Below the pieces are notes generated by a model that saw only the letters and a list, made by a program, of their open reading frames with translations, made no database searches and was not told the origin of the DNA. The translations under genes were made by a program, and so were the position numbers. Below are positions 1 through 5,108 of a stretch of 8,631 nucleotides of DNA, one piece after another. This DNA comes from Bifidobacteriaceae bacterium (GTDB taxonomy: Bacteria > Actinomycetota > Actinomycetes > Actinomycetales > WQXJ01), in NCBI GenBank assembly GCA_031278075.1, contig JAITLE010000090.1, forward strand, positions 1 to 8,631. The letters are read 5' to 3'. Position 1 is the stretch's first letter. Each line of letters opens with the position of its first letter.

Positions 1-129
1 GGGCCCTGACCAGCGGAAACACGACCCAAGCGGGTTCACGGTCAACACCGCCGCCCCGGCGCGGATCGCGGAACTCTACACTTCTCCTCTCCGACCAGAG
101 AAGTGTAGGAATGGTCACACCCGCCCGGA
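1..129. repeat. Tandem repeat copy 1 with internal hairpin
   Basis: This is the first of two direct copies; the second begins 158 bp later. The copies differ at only six of 129 positions (33, 56, 94, 116, 119 and 123 in this copy). Inside is a perfect 11-bp inverted repeat, CTACACTTCTC at 76-86 and GAGAAGTGTAG at 98-108, around an 11-nt loop. No T-run follows on either strand, so it does not look like a classical terminator. Frames read through it give Arg/Pro/Gly-rich peptides typical of non-coding GC-rich DNA. The window starts exactly where the repeat does, so more copies may lie to the left. I do not recognise the family; a REP-like or MITE-like intergenic element is the simplest guess. 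Confidence 0.85.
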
Positions 130-158
130 CCAGGGCCCACGGGGCAGAATCCAACGCA

Positions 159-287
159 GGGCCCTGACCAGCGGAAACACGACCCAAGCGCGTTCACGGT
201 CAACACCGCCGCCGCGGCGCGGATCGCGGAACTCTACACTTCTCCTCTCCGGCCAGAGAAGTGTAGGAATGGTGACGCCCACCCGGA
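159..287. repeat. Tandem repeat copy 2 with internal hairpin
   Basis: This is the second copy of the 129-bp repeat. Its hairpin arms are at 234-244 and 256-266 and are identical to those of copy 1. The only change inside the hairpin is A to G in the loop, so the stem is intact in both copies. Similarity to copy 1 fades after about 287, which gives a unit of 129 bp plus a 29-bp spacer between copies. It lies about 110 bp upstream of the hydrolase start and could supply 5' regulatory sequence to that gene, but nothing here proves it. Confidence 0.85.
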
Positions 288-330
288 GGCCTGGCCTCTG
301 GGGAACAGTGGGCCGCCGTCGGCCGCCGCA

Positions 331-349
331 CCACCTTGGGACAAGGTGG
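331..349. repeat. Perfect 8-bp inverted repeat upstream of the hydrolase
   Basis: CCACCTTG (331-338) and CAAGGTGG (342-349) are perfect inverted repeats around a 3-nt centre (GGA). This could be a regulator's binding site or a tight hairpin in the hydrolase leader. It lies 45 nt before the chosen ATG. No T-run follows it. The rest of 288-394 shows no gene, no convincing promoter and no other structure. Confidence 0.45.
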
Positions 350-394
350 GGACGCTGGGACGGGACGGTCGGCATCGTGCGACGCTTGACAACT

Positions 395-1207
395 ATGAGC
401 GTGACCACAACCGAGACTTCGGTGGATCGCGACCTGGTTTACGGACCGGACCCGCGGCACCGGCTGGACGTGTACCACCCGCCGCAGCCCAACGGGGCGA
501 TGATCCTCCTGATCCACGGCGGCGGTTGGTGGCAAGGCGACAAATCGAAGGAGGCGGACACGGCGGCGCGGCTTGTGGCGCGGGGCTACCTGACAATCGT
601 CCCGAACTACCGGTTCGCGGACGGCGCCGGCCCGACCGGCGCCAATCTGTACCCGGCCCAGGTCGAGGACGTGCTCGCCGCGCTCGACTGGGCCAAGACC
701 AGCGGACTCACCTTTCAGCGGGCGGGCGCGCTCGGCGGATCCTCGGGCGGCAACCTCGCCCTGGAGGTGGCCATCGCGCGCGGGCTGCCGGCCGCGTCCT
801 GGTCCGGGCTGCTGGACCTCGCGGGATTCATGGCGCGGCACGGCGACGCGACGCCGCACCAGGTGGCGGCGGACGATGCCGCCCCCGGCGCCGCGATCGA
901 CCAGGGCGGCGCCGATCCGGGTTACTACAAGTGGCTGCTGTTCAACCTGCTCGGGCCGGGCCTCGAGCGGTTGGATGAGGCGACGCCGATCCGACGGATC
1001 GGCGCGTCGACCGGGCCGGCGCTGTTCGCGAACTCCCTCGACGAACTCGTCCCCAGCGAAGAGCCCCTGCGCGCCGCAACCGCCCTCGCCCGGGCGGGCG
1101 TCGGAACCCGGGTGCTGCTGTTCGAGGGCTCACGGCACGCCGACGGCTACCTGGAGGACGCTTTACCGGAGACGCTCCGGTTCTTCGCGCACCACCTGCT
1201 GCGCTGA
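395..1207 (+). CDS. Alpha/beta hydrolase (esterase/lipase-like)
   Basis: A 270-residue predicted cytoplasmic serine hydrolase; no signal peptide is visible. The oxyanion-hole motif HGGGWW is at residues 41-46. The nucleophile elbow GGSSGG is at 114-119, with Ser116 the likely nucleophile by alignment with the GDSAGG elbow of HSL-type esterases. Probable acid and base are Asp216 (in SLDELVP) and His248 (in SRHADGY). This order and length fit the alpha/beta-hydrolase-fold esterase group related to BD-FAE and the hormone-sensitive-lipase family. The natural substrate cannot be told; a carboxyl ester is the usual one.

The open frame extends back to 269, inside repeat copy 2, but those extra 42 residues are Arg/Pro/Trp-rich and do not look like protein. 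ATG 395 is therefore preferred. No Shine-Dalgarno precedes it; GTG 377 is an alternative with only a weak GGGACGG upstream. The gene stands alone on the plus strand and converges on dnaB with an 18-nt gap. Confidence 0.85.
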   Translation: MSVTTTETSVDRDLVYGPDPRHRLDVYHPPQPNGAMILLIHGGGWWQGDKSKEADTAARLVARGYLTIVPNYRFADGAGPTGANLYPAQVEDVLAALDWAKTSGLTFQRAGALGGSSGGNLALEVAIARGLPAASWSGLLDLAGFMARHGDATPHQVAADDAAPGAAIDQGGADPGYYKWLLFNLLGPGLERLDEATPIRRIGASTGPALFANSLDELVPSEEPLRAATALARAGVGTRVLLFEGSRHADGYLEDALPETLRFFAHHLLR

Positions 1208-1229
1208 CCCCACGCCGGGCCCGGATCAG
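1204..1229. terminator. Possible shared terminator hairpin between convergent genes
   Basis: CTGACCC (1204-1210) can pair with GGATCAG (1223-1229): seven pairs with one C/A mismatch on the plus strand, which becomes a G-U wobble on the minus-strand transcript. The loop contains the palindrome CCGGGCCCGG. The structure spans both the hydrolase and dnaB stop codons, the position expected for a bidirectional terminator. No T-run is present on either side, so this is a weak call. Confidence 0.25.
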
Positions 1230-2626
1230 AAGTCGTCCGCGAGGTTCGAGAACTGCGACAGATGACCCTGGAAGGCGACCCGCACGCTGCCCGTCGGCCC
1301 GTTGCGGTGCTTGGCGACGATCAGTTCGGCGGTTCCCCGGTCCGGGTTGTCCTCCGTGTCAGGGGCCTGGTTGATCAATATCACCACATCAGCGTCCTGC
1401 TCAAGCGACCCCGACTCGCGCAGGTCCGAGATCTCGGGGCGCTTGTCGGCCCGTTGCTCCGCAGACCGGTTGAGCTGCGAGATCGCGACCACAGGCAGAT
1501 CCAGCTCCTTGGCGAGCAGCTTCAACGCCCGCGAGAACTCCGACACCTCCTGCTGGCGCGATTCGACCCTCTTGCCGGACGACATGAGCTGGAGATAGTC
1601 CAGCACCACCAGTTTGAGGCCGTGGCGCTGCTTGAGCCGACGGCATTTGGCGCGGATCTCCATCAACGCCATGTTCGGCGAATCGTCGATGAACAGCGGT
1701 GACTCCTTGATCGGACCGATCCGTTCGGCGATCCTCGGCCAGTCGGGCTGCCGCATCCGACCCGACCGGATGTTGGTGAGGAACACCCCGCTCTCCGCGC
1801 TGAGCAGCCGGTGGGTGATCTCCTCCCGGGACATCTCCAACGAGAACACGACAGTGGCGAGCTTGTGCCTGAGCGCCGCCGACCGGGCGAAGTCCAGCCC
1901 TAACGTGGACTTGCCCTTGCCCGGCCGGGCCGCGATTATCACCATCTGCCCCTTATGCAACCCGCCCAGGAGGTTGTCCAACCCGTTCAACCCGGTGGGG
2001 ATCCCCGTGACGTGCCGATTCGCGGCGGACAGCTCGTTCAACTCGTCGACGACCGGCGGGAGCACATCTGCGATGTGGTGATAGTCCTCGGCCGCGCCGC
2101 GCTCGGTGACCGCGTAGACCTCCGCCTGCGCGGAGTTGACCAACTCGTCGACGGCTTGCCCGTCAGCTGTGTAGCCGAGCTGCGTGATGCGGGTGCCCGC
2201 TTCCACCAACCGCCGCAGCACCGCCCGGTCCCGCACGATCTGCCCGTAATACCCGGCGTTCGCCGCGGTCGGCACCACCGCCATCAGGGTCGCCAAGTAT
2301 TGCGCGCCGCCAATCCGGCCCATCTCCCCGCGCCGGGTCAGCTCCGCCGCGACGGTCACCCCGTCGACCGGTTCCCCGCGCGAGTAGATGTCAGTGATGG
2401 CGCTGAAGATCATCTCGTGCTGCGGCCGGTAGAAGTCGTCCGCGTGGAGCACCGACACCACATCGGCGATGGCGTCCTTCGACAGGAGCATCGCGCCCAG
2501 AGCGGATTGTTCAGCGGCGATGTCTTGGGGCGGGAGCCGGTCAAAGGCGGCGGCGTCGGTGACGGTGGCCTCGAAATCTACGACAGACAACGGTCCCGGG
2601 GCCTCCCTCAGCAGCTTCGCGTTCAT
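1226..2626 (-). CDS. dnaB: Replicative DNA helicase DnaB
   Basis: The hexameric helicase that unwinds DNA ahead of the replisome and recruits primase. From ATG 2626 it has 466 residues, normal for the family. The N-terminal domain starts at PQDIAAEQSALGAMLL (33-48) and includes DFYRPQHEMIF (64-74). The RecA-like domain has Walker A in ARPGKGKST (near 233-241), Walker B in LVVLDYLQLM (Asp343), the LRESGSLEQDAD segment (about 402-413) and KHRNGPTG near the C-terminus. All motifs are uninterrupted, so there is no intein at the Walker A or Walker B region, sites where some mycobacterial DnaB proteins carry one.

The frame can also start at TTG 2632, two codons earlier. Neither start has a good Shine-Dalgarno. 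TAGAAA sits 6 nt before ATG 2626, which would suit a leaderless transcript and decides my choice weakly. The upstream neighbour is a lipoprotein gene, not rplI, and the 258-nt gap contains DnaA-box-like sites. Confidence 0.97.
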   Translation of the reverse strand: MNAKLLREAPGPLSVVDFEATVTDAAAFDRLPPQDIAAEQSALGAMLLSKDAIADVVSVLHADDFYRPQHEMIFSAITDIYSRGEPVDGVTVAAELTRRGEMGRIGGAQYLATLMAVVPTAANAGYYGQIVRDRAVLRRLVEAGTRITQLGYTADGQAVDELVNSAQAEVYAVTERGAAEDYHHIADVLPPVVDELNELSAANRHVTGIPTGLNGLDNLLGGLHKGQMVIIAARPGKGKSTLGLDFARSAALRHKLATVVFSLEMSREEITHRLLSAESGVFLTNIRSGRMRQPDWPRIAERIGPIKESPLFIDDSPNMALMEIRAKCRRLKQRHGLKLVVLDYLQLMSSGKRVESRQQEVSEFSRALKLLAKELDLPVVAISQLNRSAEQRADKRPEISDLRESGSLEQDADVVILINQAPDTEDNPDRGTAELIVAKHRNGPTGSVRVAFQGHLSQFSNLADDF

Positions 2627-2632
2627 GGTCAA

Positions 2633-2638
2633 TTTCTA
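2633..2638 (-). promoter_or_regulatory. Possible -10 element of a leaderless dnaB promoter
   Basis: On the minus strand TAGAAA is followed by six bases and then ATG 2626. That spacing would place the transcription start at or near the A of the start codon, as in many actinobacterial leaderless genes. The match to TAnnnT fails at the last base, and no clear -35 hexamer is visible, so this is tentative. Confidence 0.3.
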
Positions 2639-2718
2639 CGCCGAGGGTCTGCACTGTAAGCGCCAACCCGCTCGCCTCAGCCATCCTAGGCCCCGAACCG
2701 CCCGCTTCGCCACGGCCA

Positions 2719-2734
2719 TTTCCGCTGGTCAGGG
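2719..2734 (-). repeat. Inverted 16-bp fragment of the window-start repeat
   Basis: TTTCCGCTGGTCAGGG is the exact reverse complement of bases 4-19 and 162-177 in the tandem repeats. Looser similarity (GAACC, then CGCTT) extends left to about 2696 in the same order as in the reverse complement of the repeat. The hairpin part of the repeat is absent here. This looks like a decayed or partial copy in a second intergenic region, suggesting a dispersed repeat family. Confidence 0.55.
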
Positions 2735-2755
2735 GGGATTAAGTTGGGGACAGTG

Positions 2756-2784
2756 TGTGGATAGCGCCCCCGCTTTGTGGATAG
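2756..2784 (-). promoter_or_regulatory. Two DnaA-box-like sites, 20 bp apart
   Basis: TGTGGATAGCG occurs at 2756-2766 and again at 2776-2786. On the minus strand each contains CTATCCACA, which matches the classical TTATCCACA DnaA box at eight of nine positions. They are in the same orientation and exactly 20 bp apart, about two helical turns, so a bound protein would sit on the same face. They lie about 130-160 bp upstream of dnaB. A weaker relative, TGGGGACAG, is at 2745-2753. Confidence 0.6.
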
Positions 2785-2860
2785 CGAACCGCGGGCCCGC
2801 CCCCGTCCGGCCGCTGTCCCGCCTCTCACCTGCGCATGCTCTCCCCCTGTGAGCGGGCCG

Positions 2861-2869
2861 TTGTCCACA
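2861..2869 (+). promoter_or_regulatory. DnaA box TTGTCCACA
   Basis: TTGTCCACA is an exact match to the DnaA-box form favoured in high-GC actinobacteria such as Streptomyces and Mycobacterium. It lies 15 nt downstream of the lipoprotein stop codon and in the opposite orientation to the pair at 2756-2784. Together the three sites suggest DnaA binding in the dnaB upstream region. No AT-rich unwinding element is visible nearby, so this is more likely regulatory or titrating than an origin. Confidence 0.6.
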
Positions 2870-2884
2870 GCCCCCGCCGAGGGG

Positions 2885-4219
2885 TCAGCTCGTCCGCGAG
2901 GCGATCCATTTGTAAGCGGCGGCGTAATCGGCGGCGCCCACAGCCTCAGCCTTGGATGTGACGGTGTCCGGCGGCGTGGTGGTCTTGACCACGACCGGTC
3001 CCGCGGCCTTCTTGTCGGCCAGGTTGTAGATCGTCACGATCGTCTCGCCGAGCTTGCCCTTGAACGCGACGGCGCCGCCGCCATCGGGCAGGTACTCCCC
3101 TGAGGCGGCCCCCTCACGGAAACCCACCGTCACGACGCTCCCGCAGGCCGTGGCGTCACGGCAAAGCTTCGCGGCCGGAATGCCGGTCCAGTCTTCACCC
3201 GCCACGCCGGCTTGGACGGAGTTGTCGCCGCCATCCCCGTCCAGCCGCACAACGACAGGCCCAGTGATTGTCGTCTTGGAGCCGCCAGCCGCGAAACCGC
3301 CGTCCGTGGCCTTGTCCAACACCTCCGTCAGCGCCGTCTCGGCCGCCGCCGCCTCCCGCCTCGCCTTGATCTCGGCGCGGGTCGACAACTCGCCTTCGAC
3401 CAGATCGGATTCCTCCAAGCCGCCGGAGACGTCCACGCCGTTCACGGTCCGTAGCTGCGGCAGCTCGCCGGGCGCGGCCAAGATGATGTCCATGGTCTCC
3501 CGTGACACCTCGGCGAGCGGTTCCCCTGACCCGCCACAGGCTGAGACGCACACCACCAAGTCCGTCAGCGACCGGAACCCGGCGAGCGCCGTCCAAGACC
3601 AGTCGGCGTTCTCCTGGACTCCCACGGTCAGGCTCGTCAAAGCCGGGAACAGCGCGGCCGCGGCCCCGAGCGCCTCGAACCGCGCGGAATCCCACTCCGC
3701 CACCGTCAACGACTTCAGGGCCTCTTTCGGCGTCAACAGCGCCCAATCCACCGCGTAGGGGCCCAAGTCCGCGGCGGTCACGCCAGACAAGGTGTTGAAC
3801 GCATGGGATTCTGCGACACCGAGGCCCAGGGACCAGGCCAGTTGGACTTCCGCCAGCCCGAACGACCTGACTATCGCCGCGGCTTGCTGCGAGTCGACCT
3901 GAGCCGCGAGCACGCCGCAGCGCAGGTCCTCGCCGAACTCGTCGGCCACGGCCGCCACGGTTCTCGCCACATCCTTCGGCGTGGCCGACTCGGCTTTCAC
4001 CGACAAGACCTGTTGCCCCGTCTCGGACGACTGCTCCAGCACCACCGGCAGATCCTCTGTGGAGTCGATGCCCGCCAACGCTTGCACCACCGACTCGGGG
4101 ATCGGGTTCGTTCGCGCGCAAGGCTGCGGCGCCTGGGGCGGCGCGCCGGTGTCGGTGGCGCAAGCCGCGAGGACACCTCCCGCCAGGACGGCGACCAGCG
4201 CCGCCGCGAGTTCACGCAT
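2885..4219 (-). CDS. Secreted lipoprotein with LRR-like region, unknown function
   Basis: A 444-residue protein with a lipoprotein signal peptide: hydrophobic residues 4-19 and lipobox LAAC with lipidated Cys20. It should be anchored on the outer face of the membrane. Residues about 165-262 contain Leu-rich stretches such as LKSLTV, LTSLTV and LTDLVV, each preceded by segments resembling short leucine-rich repeats. Six further cysteines follow (34, 101, 224, 228, 353, 359); the close pairs 224/228 and 353/359 could form disulfides. Residues 281-296 are charged and Ala-rich, probably a short helix linking to a C-terminal beta-rich region. I do not recognise a catalytic motif.

The start is well supported: GAGGAGG lies 4 nt upstream of ATG 4219. 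The ATG overlaps the stop of the LppM-like gene by 8 nt (ATGCGTGA), so the two are probably co-translated and may function together. Confidence 0.8.
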   Translation of the reverse strand: MRELAAALVAVLAGGVLAACATDTGAPPQAPQPCARTNPIPESVVQALAGIDSTEDLPVVLEQSSETGQQVLSVKAESATPKDVARTVAAVADEFGEDLRCGVLAAQVDSQQAAAIVRSFGLAEVQLAWSLGLGVAESHAFNTLSGVTAADLGPYAVDWALLTPKEALKSLTVAEWDSARFEALGAAAALFPALTSLTVGVQENADWSWTALAGFRSLTDLVVCVSACGGSGEPLAEVSRETMDIILAAPGELPQLRTVNGVDVSGGLEESDLVEGELSTRAEIKARREAAAAETALTEVLDKATDGGFAAGGSKTTITGPVVVRLDGDGGDNSVQAGVAGEDWTGIPAAKLCRDATACGSVVTVGFREGAASGEYLPDGGGAVAFKGKLGETIVTIYNLADKKAAGPVVVKTTTPPDTVTSKAEAVGAADYAAAYKWIASRTS

Positions 4220-4988
4220 GTCGCCTCCTCAGGACGTCTTCGACCCGCCGCACGATGCCGCCGGGCCACCCCCCGCTCAGCAGCGGCCCTAGGCCGCGGT
4301 TGCGACGCAGCATCAGCAGCGCCGCGGCCACGCCTGCGCCGAGCAGCGTGGCGCCGCCCACGATCACATACAGCAGCCACGGCCGCGGGTCGTCGCGGGC
4401 GACGACCTCGATGTGGTTGTTCACGCCGGGCGTCAAGTCGAATGTGGCGGTGCGGCCCTGGGCCGTGCCGTTGGTGCGCGTCACCTTGCCAGGGAAGGTG
4501 AACCGCAGTTTGACGGTGGCGCCGCCGCCGCCGGCCAGCTCCGCGGCGGCCTTCAAGGTGGTCAGGTCCACCTCGCCGGCCAGTTTGAACAGGCCGCCCT
4601 CATGGCTGACCGCGAGCGTCCCGTCCCCGAACTGCCCAGCGAGATCAGCCAGCGGGACGTCTTCCGCGAAGGCCAGGTAGCCGGTGTGGCCACCGCTGGC
4701 GTGTTCAGCGATGTCGGCCTCGCCGAACAGCGCGCCCGTCTGAGCTTGGACTTCGATGAGGAGCTGGGCGAGCGCCACGCCCTCCGGGTCTTCCTCGATC
4801 AACTGGTCGGCCACGCCATAGAACACCTCCGCACTGAATGTGTCGTCCGCGGCGAAGGTGAACTCAGCGTCGACCCGGATGCAGCCGCCTAACGCGGGCA
4901 GCAGCGCCGCGGCCGCGGCCGCCGCCGCCAAACATGTCAGGCGGCGGTGGCGGGTTTGCGGTGGCAGGCCATGAGCGAAGGCGGCCAA
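4212..4988 (-). CDS. LppM-like lipoprotein with C-terminal membrane anchor
   Basis: A 258-residue predicted envelope protein. Residues 17-32 form a hydrophobic Ala-rich signal segment followed by lipobox LGGC, with Cys36 the likely lipidation site. The sequence just after, CIRVDAEFTFAADDTFSAEV, resembles the start of the LppM domain known from Mycobacterium tuberculosis LppM. The extracellular domain runs to about 200; a transmembrane helix at 204-227 is followed by a basic tail of about 30 residues. This gives an outside-in topology with both lipid and helix anchors. In mycobacteria LppM has been linked to envelope function and phagosome interaction; that role cannot be assumed here.

The start is TTG 4988, supported by GGAG five bases upstream and the need for a full signal peptide. 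The stop overlaps the next lipoprotein gene by 8 nt. Confidence 0.75.
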   Translation of the reverse strand: MAAFAHGLPPQTRHRRLTCLAAAAAAAALLPALGGCIRVDAEFTFAADDTFSAEVFYGVADQLIEEDPEGVALAQLLIEVQAQTGALFGEADIAEHASGGHTGYLAFAEDVPLADLAGQFGDGTLAVSHEGGLFKLAGEVDLTTLKAAAELAGGGGATVKLRFTFPGKVTRTNGTAQGRTATFDLTPGVNNHIEVVARDDPRPWLLYVIVGGATLLGAGVAAALLMLRRNRGLGPLLSGGWPGGIVRRVEDVLRRRHA

Positions 4989-5037
4989 GGGCGCTCCAAA
5001 CGTTGTCCAACAGTGGTCGGCCAGTCTACCTGGGCCC

Positions 5038-5064
5038 CCTTTGCGCTGCCACGCGGCGCAAAGG
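5038..5064 (-). terminator. Hairpin downstream of the flippase-like gene
   Basis: A perfect 9-bp inverted repeat, CCTTTGCGC (5038-5046) and GCGCAAAGG (5056-5064), with a 9-nt loop, begins 44 nt after the stop codon of the flippase-like gene. It is the only strong structure in the 120-nt gap before the LppM-like gene. The minus-strand side after the stem is GGGGGCC rather than a U-run, so it would be a U-less actinobacterial-type terminator, or a site that reduces read-through into the lipoprotein pair. Confidence 0.5.
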
Positions 5065-5108
5065 CGTGGACGCGTCAGCGCCTTGCGATCGCGGCCAGGC
5101 CGCGGCGC

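Noticed and set aside
1..287. CRISPR array
   Set aside because: Only two copies with a 129-bp repeat and 29-bp spacer; unit size is far too long for CRISPR repeats, and no cas gene is present.
386..391. TTGACA -35 box before the hydrolase
   Set aside because: It lies 3 nt from ATG 395, and no -10-like sequence follows at about 17 nt; a promoter there would start inside the coding region.
269..394. N-terminal extension of the hydrolase to ATG 269
   Set aside because: The extra 42 residues start inside repeat copy 2, are Arg/Pro/Trp-rich, and precede the normal beginning of the fold.
115..408. Minus-strand open frame across the repeats
   Set aside because: It runs through the repeat and hairpin and gives an Arg/Trp/Pro-rich peptide with no recognisable domain; it also overlaps the start of the hydrolase on the other strand.
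1955..2659. Plus-strand open frames opposite dnaB
   Set aside because: They are antisense shadows of a well-supported dnaB gene, with His/Arg/Pro-rich composition typical of reverse frames in GC-rich DNA.
2745..2869. Chromosomal origin of replication
   Set aside because: Only a few DnaA-box-like sites, no AT-rich unwinding element and no dnaA or dnaN nearby.
5001..5012. Fourth DnaA box near the LppM-like gene
   Set aside because: The sequence TTGTCCAACA has an extra base compared with TTGTCCACA.
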